A stretch of DNA of 64,000 nucleotides, taken from positions 1-64,000 of the forward strand of contig NZ_JACARE010000023.1 of NCBI RefSeq assembly GCF_013386765.1, given 5' to 3'. This document shows positions 8,328 to 16,452 of the stretch, piece by piece; the first letter of the stretch is position 1, and every line of letters begins with the position of its first letter. This stretch comes from Pseudomonas yamanorum (lineage in GTDB: Bacteria > Pseudomonadota > Gammaproteobacteria > Pseudomonadales > Pseudomonadaceae). The translations under genes were made by a program, and so were the position numbers. The notes beneath the pieces are model-generated. The model was given only the letters and a program-made list of their open reading frames with translations, made no database searches and had not been told where the DNA came from.

Positions 8328-8983
8328 TCGCCCATGAACTGGCTGTGGCCTGGGAACATGTCGGCGACCTGCTCGACGGTGCCGCGCTGACGGTGATGTT
8401 GTCGGTGGCGGCGGGGGTCTCGTCATTGTTGCTCGGCTGCGGCCTGACCCTGGTGTTGATGAGCCGCCAGCGCCGCCTGGCGTCGGTACTGCGTGGCTTT
8501 ATCGAGCTGATGCGCTGCACGCCGTTCCTGTTGCTGGCCTACCTGGTGTACTACGGCTTGCCGTCTTTCGGGCTGCGCCTGAGCAATATCCAGTCCGGGT
8601 TGCTGGCGTTGCTGCTGTACCACGGCGCGTATGTCGCGGAGATCCTGCGGGCCGGTTGGCTGGCGCGGCCCCGTGAAGAAATCGAGGCCGGCTTGGCGTT
8701 CGGGTTTCGCGGTGTGTTGCTGGCGCGGCGGCTGATCCTGCCGAACCTGTGGACCAGCTGCGCGCCGGCACTGGGTAACCAGATGATCCAGGTGGTCAAG
8801 GACACCTCGTTCCTGACCATCATCGCCGTGCCCGAGCTGACCTCGGCCGCCAACAGCCTGGAATCGAACTACTACATTCCCTTCGCCGCGTTGTTCTCGG
8901 CGGTGTTTTTCTACTGGCTGATTTGCGTCGTCATCGAGCTGGGTGTGTCGATGCTGCGGCGCAAGGCGGAGCGTTTCCAATGA
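8324..8983 (+). CDS. amino acid ABC transporter permease (HisQ/GlnP family)
   Basis: A 219-residue partner permease with five predicted membrane segments. It has the signature FIELMRCTPFLLLAYLVYY near residue 60 and an EAA-like loop near 125-145 (EIEAGLAFGFRGVLLARRLILP). It overlaps the preceding permease and the following ATPase gene by four bases each, so the three are translationally coupled. A complete importer (binding protein, two permeases, ATPase) is therefore encoded in one run. Confidence 0.9.
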   Translation: MIAHELAVAWEHVGDLLDGAALTVMLSVAAGVSSLLLGCGLTLVLMSRQRRLASVLRGFIELMRCTPFLLLAYLVYYGLPSFGLRLSNIQSGLLALLLYHGAYVAEILRAGWLARPREEIEAGLAFGFRGVLLARRLILPNLWTSCAPALGNQMIQVVKDTSFLTIIAVPELTSAANSLESNYYIPFAALFSAVFFYWLICVVIELGVSMLRRKAERFQ

Positions 8984-9777
8984 CTTCCCTGAATAGCCCG
9001 ACCCCGGTTGCCTTGCAGGTGGCCGGGCTGAACAAAAGCTTTGCCGGGCGCCCGGTGTTGCATGGCATTGACCTGCAAGTGGCGGTGGGTGAGACCGTGT
9101 GTTTGCTCGGCCCTTCAGGTGCCGGCAAATCGACCCTGCTGCGCTGCCTGAACTGGCTGGAAGTGCCCGACAGCGGCAGCATCCACATCGCCGGGCAGCG
9201 CATCGGTATGAATGCCGACGGCAGCAAAATGTCGGAGCGCAATATCGCCCACATCCGCACCCAAACCGGCATGGTGTTCCAGAACTTCGCCTTGTGGCCG
9301 CACTTGACGGTGTTGCAGAACATCATGGAAGCGCCGCTGCATGTGCAGCGTCGGCCCAAACTTGAAGTGCAGGCCGAAGCCCTGGAATTGCTGGCAAAGG
9401 TCGGTTTGAGTGACAAGGCAGACGTGTACCCGGCGACCTTGTCCGGTGGGCAAAAACAACGGGTGGGTATTGCCCGCGCATTGGCCAGCCGTCCGCAACT
9501 GCTGTTGTTCGATGAGCCCACCAGCGCCCTTGACCCGGAGCGCGTCAGCGAGGTGCTGTCGATCATGCAATCCCTCGCCCAGGCGGGCATGACCATGGTG
9601 GTGGTCACCCACGAGATGGAGTTCGCCCGGCGCAGTGCCGACCGCATTGTATTCATGGATCACGGGCGGATTGTCGAGACGGCCACCCCGGCGGCATTTT
9701 TCAGTGCGCCGCAAACCCGGCGGGCTCAGGAATTTCTTTCGCATCGCCACCCGGAGGCGGTCGCCCAACATGTCTGA
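8980..9777 (+). CDS. amino acid ABC transporter ATP-binding protein
   Basis: A 265-residue GlnQ/HisP-type ATPase. Walker A GPSGAGKST is near residue 47, the signature LSGGQKQRVGIARA near 150, Walker B LLLFDEPTSALDPE near 170, and the H-loop VVVTHEMEFAR near 205. The ATG at 8980 overlaps the permease stop and gives the family-typical short N-terminus. It powers uptake through the two permeases just upstream. Its last bases overlap the start of the DUF1116 gene by eight bases, tying that gene to the transporter. Confidence 0.92.
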   Translation: MTSLNSPTPVALQVAGLNKSFAGRPVLHGIDLQVAVGETVCLLGPSGAGKSTLLRCLNWLEVPDSGSIHIAGQRIGMNADGSKMSERNIAHIRTQTGMVFQNFALWPHLTVLQNIMEAPLHVQRRPKLEVQAEALELLAKVGLSDKADVYPATLSGGQKQRVGIARALASRPQLLLFDEPTSALDPERVSEVLSIMQSLAQAGMTMVVVTHEMEFARRSADRIVFMDHGRIVETATPAAFFSAPQTRRAQEFLSHRHPEAVAQHV

Positions 9778-10960
9778 CACTCATCCCAATACCCTGGCGC
9801 TGGCGCGCATTCTCGCCACCGAGCCGGTGCTGGTTGGCGCGCAAACCGCGTCGTCTGCCCTCGGGCTTGAAGCCGGGCACCTGGGGCATGCCGGCCCGCC
9901 GTTCGCCCATACCGGCGAGATTCCCGCCGTGGTACTCAATGCCCTGGCGGGCGCGACTGTGCACGAAGGCTGGGCGGGTGACCTCGACGGCGCCCGGCGG
10001 CTGATTCTCGAAGGCAAAATCACTCTGCACGCCAACCATGACCTCGGCACCGTTTCGCCCATGGCGGGCGTGGTGCGCCCTGGCCAGTTGCTGATGCGCA
10101 TCGAGCACCGTGCGGGCGATGAAGTGGTTCACGCCACCCTCGCCGAATCCGGGCGCCGGGCACTGCGGTTTGGTTGCTACGACGAACAGATCGCCGCGCA
10201 ACTCGACTATCTGGATCGGGTGATTGGCCCGGCGATCGTCAAGGCGTTGCCTGCCGCCGGTCTGCCGCTGTTGCCGTTGATTGCCCAAGGCGTGGCGTTG
10301 GGGGATGACACCCATCAACGCAATGTCGGCGGGATGTATGCCTTCACGCAGGACTTGCCGGGCCTTGAAACCGAGGTGCGCCAATGGTTGCTGGGCAATC
10401 CGCAGCACTTTCTGAATTACGCCATGGCCGCTGCCAAGCTGGCCCTGGACCGTGCCAGCGGTATTGAAGGCTCGTCGATCATCACCGCGATTGCGCGCAA
10501 CGGCGTGCACTGCGGCGTGCGTATTGCCGGGGCAGGGCGGCGCTGGTTTACCCATGCGGCCACTGCGCCTCAGGGCTACTTTTTTCCACCGCACCTGTCC
10601 GGCGACGGCCAGGCCGACCTGGGTGACAGCGCCATCGTAGAAGCCTATGGCCTGGGTGGCACCATCGCGCACGCAGCGCCTGAGCTGGCGCAGTTGATGG
10701 TTCAGGATTGGCCGCAGGCCAGGGCCGCCGGGCGGCGCATGCGCGAGTTGTTTGTCGGCCAGCACTCGTTGATTGCCCCGGCCCTTGCAGGCAGTCGTGG
10801 GGTTGGCGCGGGTCTCGATGCTCGCGCGGTAGTAGCTGCGGGCGAACCCGTGCGGATTCATACCGGCATTGCCCACCGCGATGGCGTGACCGGCTGGGTC
10901 GGCATCGGCGTGGCCCTGGCGCCGGTGGAGTGTTTCCAGAAGGCGCTCGCAGCGCTCTAA
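9770..10960 (+). CDS. DUF1116 family protein (AllG/YlbE/YahG-like)
   Basis: A 396-residue protein of the DUF1116 family. The family-typical stretches are seen: DDTHQRNVGGMYAF near residue 185, LDRASGIEGSSIITAIARNG near 230-250, and LGDSAIVEAYGLGGTI near 285-300. Established knowledge: in E. coli the DUF1116 protein AllG works with AllF (FdrA) and AllH as oxamate carbamoyltransferase in anaerobic allantoin use. No FdrA/AllF, AllH or carbamate kinase gene is present here. Instead the gene overlaps an amino-acid ABC ATPase by eight bases and precedes a Rid gene by 23 bp. Its role is thus unassigned; it may act on the imported compound. Confidence 0.8.
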   Translation: MSDTHPNTLALARILATEPVLVGAQTASSALGLEAGHLGHAGPPFAHTGEIPAVVLNALAGATVHEGWAGDLDGARRLILEGKITLHANHDLGTVSPMAGVVRPGQLLMRIEHRAGDEVVHATLAESGRRALRFGCYDEQIAAQLDYLDRVIGPAIVKALPAAGLPLLPLIAQGVALGDDTHQRNVGGMYAFTQDLPGLETEVRQWLLGNPQHFLNYAMAAAKLALDRASGIEGSSIITAIARNGVHCGVRIAGAGRRWFTHAATAPQGYFFPPHLSGDGQADLGDSAIVEAYGLGGTIAHAAPELAQLMVQDWPQARAAGRRMRELFVGQHSLIAPALAGSRGVGAGLDARAVVAAGEPVRIHTGIAHRDGVTGWVGIGVALAPVECFQKALAAL

Positions 10961-10983
10961 TTTTCTGTTTGAGGATTTTCCAA

Positions 10984-11406
10984 ATGTCCCAAGACACCGT
11001 GCATCACTTTGTACCGAATGCCAGCCCGCCGCCGCCTTCGGCCATGTACTCCCACGCGGTGCAGGCCGATGGCTGGCTGTACGTCACCGGGCAATTGCCC
11101 ACTGACCCGGATGCGCCCAGCGCCGAGTTGCGCGAGGGCATCGAAGCTCAGGCGCAGCTGTGTTTCGAGAACCTGCGGCGCATCGTCGACCACGCCGGTT
11201 ACAGCCTGGATGACACGCTGTTCGTACGCATCTACCTGAGCGACTACGACAACGATTTCGCGCTGTTCAACAGCGTGTACGTCCAGCATTTCAACAACCC
11301 GCAAAAGCTCCCGTCACGCACCACCGTCGGCGTTACCCGGTTGGGTCGCCAGGCGTTGGTGGAGATTGACCTGGTGTGTTTCAACCGTAAGCACAAGACG
11401 CTTTAA
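10984..11406 (+). CDS. Rid-family protein (canonical Arg present)
   Basis: A 140-residue Rid protein. The N-terminal half carries MYSHAVQADGWLYVTGQLPT, and the C-terminal segment LPSRTTVGVTRLG keeps the Arg that RidA-type enzymes use to hydrolyse enamine/imine intermediates. It probably clears a reactive 2-imino acid formed by a PLP- or flavin-dependent enzyme acting on the imported amino compound. It follows the DUF1116 gene by 23 bp and precedes an orphan binding protein by 26 bp, so all are probably in one transcript. No PLP enzyme is encoded within this operon. Confidence 0.9.
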   Translation: MSQDTVHHFVPNASPPPPSAMYSHAVQADGWLYVTGQLPTDPDAPSAELREGIEAQAQLCFENLRRIVDHAGYSLDDTLFVRIYLSDYDNDFALFNSVYVQHFNNPQKLPSRTTVGVTRLGRQALVEIDLVCFNRKHKTL

Positions 11407-11432
11407 CCCCATCCACAAGGAGGTATTTTTTC

Positions 11433-12443
11433 ATGCGTATTCGTCCCCCGTTCACCGTGCTCGCCGCATCCCTCGCGGCCGCCACTGCACTGCTCAGCCC
11501 GGGCGCCCAGGCCGAAGGCAAGATCAGCATCGCCCAGCAATTCGGCATCGGCTATTTGATCCTCGACGTGGTGCGCGACCAGAACCTGATCGAGAAACAC
11601 GGCAAGGAGCAGGGCCTGGACATCAAGGTGGAGTGGAACAGCATTTCCGGCGCCACGGCGATGAACGAGTCGCTGCTGGCCGGTGCGCTGGACGTGGTAT
11701 CGGCGGGTGTGCCGCCGATGCTCACGCTGTGGGACCGCACCAAGGGCAAGCAGAACGTCAAGGCTATCGCCTCGCTGGGCTCGATGCCCAACTACCTGCT
11801 GACCAATAACCCGGACGTGAAGACCCTCAAGGACTTCAGTGAAAAAGACCGCATCGCGGTGCCGGCGGCGGGGGTGGGCTTCCAGTCGCGCACCTTGCAG
11901 ATTGAAACGGCCAAGCAGTTCGGGAATGACAACTACAAGAAGTTCGACGACATCTCCATCAGCCTGGCGCACCCGGACGCCACCGCCGCGCTGATTGCCG
12001 GCGGCTCGGAGATCAACGCGCACTTTTCCAGCCCGCCGTTCCAGTACCAGGAGCTGTTGAATCCCAAGGTGCACAAGGTGCTGAGTTCCTACGACATTCT
12101 CGGCGGCCCGGCCACGTTTAACGTGCTGTACACCACCGAAAAATTCCACGACGAAAACCCCAAGACCTACAAGGCGTTCTATGACGCGCTGGCCGAGGCC
12201 GAGAAAATCATCAAGGCCGACAAGCCGGCTGCGGCCCAGGCTTATATTCGTGTAGAGCAGTCGAAGCTACCGCTGGCGCTGGTGGAGAAGATCGTCCAGG
12301 ACCCGGAGATCGACTTCACCATCGTGCCGCAGCGTACCTACATCTATGCCGAGAAATTGCAGGAGCTTGGGGTGCTGAAAAACAAGGCGGGGAGCTGGAA
12401 GGATTACTTTTTTGAAGAGGCCCATGGCGGTGACGGGAGCTGA
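11433..12443 (+). CDS. orphan ABC transporter substrate-binding protein (nitrate/sulfonate/taurine type)
   Basis: A 336-residue exported binding protein of the NMT1/SsuA-like superfamily. A clear signal peptide of about 27 residues ends GAQAEGK. The mature protein starts KISIAQQFGIGYLILDVV and includes the family-typical GALDVVSAGVPPMLTLWDR. AAGG lies about nine bases before the ATG. Proteins of this class normally have their own permease and ATPase next door; here none follows, only a REPIN and a LysR gene in opposite orientation. It may use another transporter's membrane parts or supply a second ligand to the upstream importer. Confidence 0.85.
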   Translation: MRIRPPFTVLAASLAAATALLSPGAQAEGKISIAQQFGIGYLILDVVRDQNLIEKHGKEQGLDIKVEWNSISGATAMNESLLAGALDVVSAGVPPMLTLWDRTKGKQNVKAIASLGSMPNYLLTNNPDVKTLKDFSEKDRIAVPAAGVGFQSRTLQIETAKQFGNDNYKKFDDISISLAHPDATAALIAGGSEINAHFSSPPFQYQELLNPKVHKVLSSYDILGGPATFNVLYTTEKFHDENPKTYKAFYDALAEAEKIIKADKPAAAQAYIRVEQSKLPLALVEKIVQDPEIDFTIVPQRTYIYAEKLQELGVLKNKAGSWKDYFFEEAHGGDGS

Positions 12444-12470
12444 CACCGTCCCGGATTGAAACGCGCACAA

Positions 12471-12566
12471 AAATGTAGGAGCTGGCTTGCCTGCGATGGC
12501 GGTGGATCAGTCAATACATGTGTTGGCTGACCCACCGCCATCGCAGGCAAGCCAGCTCCTACATTT
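12471..12566. repeat. REPIN (TGTAGGAGCTGGCTTGCC arm type)
   Basis: Perfect 35-bp inverted arms at 12471-12505 and 12532-12566 enclose a 26-nt loop. The arm begins TGTAGGAGCTGGCTTGCC, a REP sequence of a type common between genes in the P. fluorescens group. It separates the convergent orphan binding-protein gene and lysR gene, where its long hairpin could also act as a bidirectional transcription barrier. Confidence 0.9.
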
Positions 12567-12580
12567 GATCTGAGGTGTTT

Positions 12581-13480
12581 TCAGGTCCCTGCAAGACTGG
12601 TTTTGATCCAGTCATACAAGTGATTCCCCTCACTCGACAACTCGCTGTTGGCCCGCCGGCACAGGTAGTACTGGCGGCCATCATCGACCTGCAAATCAAA
12701 CAGCTTCACCAACTCCCCATTCGCCACATGCGGCGCCACCAAAGGCTCGCGCAGCAGTGAGCAACCCAGCCCGGTCAGCGTCGCCGTCAGCGCCAACTGA
12801 CCATCCTCCAGCAGCAAACCATTCAACGCCGTGCCGTGATGCACCTCTGCCGCCTGGAACCATTGGCTCCAGGTGCCGCGCTCTTCGTCGTGCAACAACG
12901 GCAACTCGCTCAGGGCTTCGGGCGAGTCGATCGGGCCGTGTTGCTCCAGGAATGCCCGGCTGCAATAGGGCGTCACCGCTCCCGAGATCAACGGCTCGCT
13001 GTGGTACCCCGGCCAGTGCCCGGTGCCGAAGCGGATCGACAGGTCGGCCGCGTCGCTGGGGTAGCTGCGGTGGTTGGCGTAGGTGACGTTGATGTCCAGC
13101 GCCGGATGGTCCTTGAGGAACTGCGCCAGGCGCGGGATGAACAGGTTGATGCCGAACAGCGGGATCAGGCTGATGGTGACCTGGCGCGTGGCGCTTTTTT
13201 CCCGCACGTGTTCGGTGGCGCTGCGCAATACGGCAAAGGCCGAGCGGATCGCGCGGTAATACTCGCGGCCTTCTTCGGTCAGCACCAGGTTGCGGCCCTG
13301 ACGCAAGGTCAACGGCTGCTGCAAAAAGCTTTCCAGCAGGTGCAGTTGATGGCTCACGGCCGAGGGCGACACATCCAGCTCGCGGGCGGCGGAATTCACC
13401 CCGCCATGGCGGGCAAACGCTTCGAAGGTGCGCACGGCACGCAGCGGTGGGTCATTGGCTAACTGTTCTAAATTATTCAT
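12581..13480 (-). CDS. LysR-family regulator (GcvA-like), likely controls the adjacent transporter/ATC operon
   Basis: A 299-residue LTTR with a typical HTH (AFARHGGVNSAARELDVSPS, near residues 21-40) and a GcvA-like effector domain. It is divergent from the branched-chain-type ABC operon starting at 13653, with a 172-bp AT-rich gap that contains a strong inverted repeat at 13522-13547. That arrangement is the classic one for LTTR control of the divergent operon. The inducer is not known; a substrate of the operon such as a thiazoline or carbamoyl amino acid is a reasonable guess. Confidence 0.9.
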   Translation of the reverse strand: MNNLEQLANDPPLRAVRTFEAFARHGGVNSAARELDVSPSAVSHQLHLLESFLQQPLTLRQGRNLVLTEEGREYYRAIRSAFAVLRSATEHVREKSATRQVTISLIPLFGINLFIPRLAQFLKDHPALDINVTYANHRSYPSDAADLSIRFGTGHWPGYHSEPLISGAVTPYCSRAFLEQHGPIDSPEALSELPLLHDEERGTWSQWFQAAEVHHGTALNGLLLEDGQLALTATLTGLGCSLLREPLVAPHVANGELVKLFDLQVDDGRQYYLCRRANSELSSEGNHLYDWIKTSLAGT

Positions 13481-13521
13481 GTATTGAATTAAATACCAAG
13501 TGAGTTGGTAAATAAAGAGCC

Positions 13522-13547
13522 ATAAATGCCGTATTAATGGCGTTTAT
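13522..13547. promoter_or_regulatory. candidate LysR operator between divergent genes
   Basis: Inverted repeat ATAAATGCC (13522-13530), 8-nt spacer, GGCGTTTAT (13539-13547), matching at eight of nine positions. It contains a T-N11-A core arrangement as expected for LTTRs and sits 42 bp from the lysR start and about 105 bp from the livH-like start. This is the best regulatory candidate in the gap. Confidence 0.55.
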
Positions 13548-13652
13548 AGCGCTTTATTCGTTTGGCATAACCATATGAATTTCTGATATTTGATAAAAAC
13601 AGAATAGATGCTTAGTGTGCCGCCCTCGTCAGTAGTGAGGTCGATGGTTTCC

Positions 13653-14600
13653 ATGGATGCGTTTATCCAGCAACTGCTCAATGGTTTGATGACGGGCAGT
13701 CTCTACGCGCTAGTGGCCTTGGGTTACACCATGGTCTACGGCATTTTGCGGATCATCAACTTTGCCCATGGCGATGTGTTGATGATTGGCGCTCTGGTGG
13801 GCCTCTCGGTGATTCGCCTGTTGCAGGCGACATGGCCGGCGATGCCGCCGGTGCTGGTGCTGCTGGTGGCCACCGTGATCGCCATGGCGTTCTGCGCGGT
13901 ACTTGCGGTGCTGATTGAGCGCGTCGCCTATCGACGCCTGCGCAACGCGCCGCGCCTGGCGCCGTTGATCAGCGGCATCGGGGTGTCGTTGTTGCTGCAA
14001 ACCATCGCAATGCTGGTGTGGACGCGCAACCCGCAGATGTTCCCGCAACTGCTGCCGCTGGAACCGATTGAAGTGCTTGCCGGCGCTTCGGCGCATCCGG
14101 CGATCACCAATGCCACGGCCCTGACCACCATTGCCGTCGCGCTGTCAGTGATGGTCGCGTTGCTGGTGCTGGTGGAACGCACCCGCTTTGGCCGGGCCAT
14201 GCGCGCCGTGGCCGAGAACCCGCAGGTAGCGAGCCTGATGGGCATCAACCCGAACCGCATCATCGTGCTGACCTTCGCCATCGGCGGCGCCCTGGCGGCG
14301 CTGGCCGGGATCATGATGGCGAGCAACTACGGCAGCGCGCATTTCTACATGGGCTTCCTGCCGGGCATCAAAGCCTTTACCGCAGCGGTGCTGGGCGGCA
14401 TCGGCAACCTCAAGGGCGCGATGCTCGGCGGCCTGCTGCTGGGTTTGATCGAGGCCTTGGGCACTGGCTATCTGGGCGCCGCCACTAACGGTGTGTTCGG
14501 CAGCAATTACCAGGATGTGTTTGCCTTTATCGTGTTGATCGCGGTGCTGGTGTTTCGTCCTTCGGGGCTGTTGGGCGAACGACTGGCGACCCGCGCATGA
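13653..14600 (+). CDS. branched-chain amino acid-type ABC permease (LivH family)
   Basis: A 315-residue LivH-type permease with eight or so hydrophobic segments. Family landmarks are the N-terminal FIQQLLNGLMTGSLYALVAL, the IINFAHGD motif near residue 40, and FTAAVLGGIGNLKGA in the C-terminal third. ATGs at 13644 and 13653 are both possible; 13653 matches the usual family N-terminus, and GAGG lies upstream at 13637-13640. It overlaps the livM-like gene by four bases. First gene of a seven-gene run ending at 20206. Confidence 0.88.
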   Translation: MDAFIQQLLNGLMTGSLYALVALGYTMVYGILRIINFAHGDVLMIGALVGLSVIRLLQATWPAMPPVLVLLVATVIAMAFCAVLAVLIERVAYRRLRNAPRLAPLISGIGVSLLLQTIAMLVWTRNPQMFPQLLPLEPIEVLAGASAHPAITNATALTTIAVALSVMVALLVLVERTRFGRAMRAVAENPQVASLMGINPNRIIVLTFAIGGALAALAGIMMASNYGSAHFYMGFLPGIKAFTAAVLGGIGNLKGAMLGGLLLGLIEALGTGYLGAATNGVFGSNYQDVFAFIVLIAVLVFRPSGLLGERLATRA

Positions 14601-15682
14601 GTGTCCTGAATACTGCCAGCCAGCGCGCCAGCCTCGGCTTTGTGCTGTTTGCCGTGGCGCTGGTGCTGGCGCCGTGGATTGTCGGGCATGCCGGTGGCAA
14701 CACCTGGGTGCGTACCCTCGATTTCGCCTTGCTGTACATCATGTTGGCCCTGGGCCTGAACATCGTCGTGGGCTACGCCGGGTTGCTGGACATGGGCTTT
14801 ATCGCGTTCTACGCGGTGGGCGCCTACCTCGCGGCCTTGCTGTCGTCGCCGCACCTGCTGCAGCAATTCCCGGCGCTGATGGCGTTGTTGCCGGCGGGCA
14901 TGCACACCTCGATCTGGCTGATCCTGCCATTGGCAGCATTGCTGGCGGCGGGTTTCGGCGTATTGCTGGGGGCCCCCACCTTGCGCCTGCGCGGCGATTA
15001 CCTGGCCATCGTCACCCTGGGCTTTGGTGAAATCATCCGCATCCTGCTGCGCAACCTCGACCGCCCGGTGAACATCACCAACGGTCCCAAAGGCATTGCC
15101 CAGGTCGACCCGGTGAACCTGCTGGGGATCAACCTCGGGCGCACCCAGGAGCTGTTCGGCCTGCGCCTGCCTTCGGTCTATCTGTATTACTACCTGTTCG
15201 CTGCGCTGGTGGTGCTGATCCTGTTTGCCTGCATTCGCCTTGAGCGTTCGCGCATCGGCCGGGCCTGGGTGGCGATCCGCGAGGACGAAGAAGCGGCCCA
15301 GGCCATGGGCGTCAACACGCTGCGTTTGAAGCTGTTGGCGTTCGCCATCGGCGCCGGGTTTGGCGGGGTGAGTGGGGCGTTATTTGCTTCGTTCCAGGGC
15401 TTTGTCTCGCCGGAATCCTTCACCCTCAACGAGTCCATTGCGGTGCTGGCGATGGTGGTGCTCGGCGGCATGGGGCACATCCCGGGGGTGATTCTTGGCT
15501 GCGTATTGCTGGCGGCATTGCCCGAAGCGCTGCGCGCAAGCATGGGGCCGTTGCAGCAGGCGCTGTTCGGCCAGGTGCTGGTGGACCCGGAAATCATCCG
15601 TCAGTTGTTCTACGGGTTGGCGCTGATCCTGGCGATGCTCTATCGCCCGGCAGGCCTGTGGCCAAAAGGAGTGGCGCGATGA
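14597..15682 (+). CDS. branched-chain amino acid-type ABC permease (LivM family)
   Basis: A 361-residue LivM-type permease. The family motif LLYIMLALGLNIVVGYAGLL is near residue 48. A cytoplasmic coupling region runs RAWVAIREDEEAAQAMGVN near 225, and a VVLGGMGHIPG motif near 290. It pairs with the LivH-like protein to form the membrane channel. It overlaps both neighbours by four bases (ATGA), so translation is coupled. Confidence 0.9.
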   Translation: MSVLNTASQRASLGFVLFAVALVLAPWIVGHAGGNTWVRTLDFALLYIMLALGLNIVVGYAGLLDMGFIAFYAVGAYLAALLSSPHLLQQFPALMALLPAGMHTSIWLILPLAALLAAGFGVLLGAPTLRLRGDYLAIVTLGFGEIIRILLRNLDRPVNITNGPKGIAQVDPVNLLGINLGRTQELFGLRLPSVYLYYYLFAALVVLILFACIRLERSRIGRAWVAIREDEEAAQAMGVNTLRLKLLAFAIGAGFGGVSGALFASFQGFVSPESFTLNESIAVLAMVVLGGMGHIPGVILGCVLLAALPEALRASMGPLQQALFGQVLVDPEIIRQLFYGLALILAMLYRPAGLWPKGVAR

Positions 15683-16452
15683 ATCAGCCGTTGTTGCAGA
15701 TCGACCAGGTGAACAAGCATTTCGGCGGCGTGGCGGCGCTCACCGACGTGAGCCTGAGTATCCAGCCCGGAGAGATCTATGGATTGATCGGCCCCAATGG
15801 CGCCGGCAAAACCACCTTCTTCAACGTGATGACCGGCCTGTACACCCCGGATTCCGGGCGCTTCCAGCTCGACGGCCAGGACTACAAACCGGCCAGCGTG
15901 CATCAGGTGGCCCAGGCCGGCATTGCCCGGACCTTCCAGAACATCCGCCTGTTCAACGCCATGAGCGCCCTGGAAAACGTCATGGTCGGCCGCCATGTGC
16001 GCACCCGCAATGGCTTATGGGCCGCCTTGAGCCGCCATCGCCGGGCCCGGGAAGAAGAAGCGCAAACCCGCGCCCATGCCCATCGCCTGTTGGCGTATGT
16101 GGGGCTGGCGGGGTTCGCCAATTACCGCGCCGACAGCCTGTCCTACGGCCATCAACGTCGCCTGGAAATCGCCCGGGCATTGGCCACCGAACCACGGCTG
16201 CTGGCCCTCGACGAGCCTGCAGCCGGGATGAATGCCAGCGAGAAAGTGCAACTGCGCGGCCTGCTGGAAAAGATCCGCGACGACGGCCACACGCTGCTGC
16301 TGATCGAGCACGACGTAAAGCTGGTGATGGGCGTTTGCGACCGCATCAGCGTGCTGGATTACGGCCAGGTGATTGCCGTGGGTGCGCCCGCCGAGGTGCG
16401 CCGCGACCCGGCCGTGATCCAGGCCTATCTGGGAGCCAGCGCGCATGTCTGA
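15679..16452 (+). CDS. branched-chain amino acid-type ABC ATPase (LivG family)
   Basis: A 257-residue ATPase of the LivG type. Walker A GPNGAGKTT is near residue 38. The degenerate signature LSYGHQRRLEIARALATEP, with Tyr in the second position as usual in LivG, is near 155, and Walker B LLALDEPAAGMN near 178. The ATG at 15679 overlaps the livM stop. It forms a heterodimer with the LivF-like protein encoded next, whose start overlaps by eight bases. Confidence 0.92.
   Translation: MNQPLLQIDQVNKHFGGVAALTDVSLSIQPGEIYGLIGPNGAGKTTFFNVMTGLYTPDSGRFQLDGQDYKPASVHQVAQAGIARTFQNIRLFNAMSALENVMVGRHVRTRNGLWAALSRHRRAREEEAQTRAHAHRLLAYVGLAGFANYRADSLSYGHQRRLEIARALATEPRLLALDEPAAGMNASEKVQLRGLLEKIRDDGHTLLLIEHDVKLVMGVCDRISVLDYGQVIAVGAPAEVRRDPAVIQAYLGASAHV

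Noticed and set aside
9635..9769. N-terminal extension of the DUF1116 protein by 45 codons
   Set aside because: It lies wholly inside the ATPase gene in another frame; the ATG at 9770 gives the usual family length and an overlap typical for the operon.
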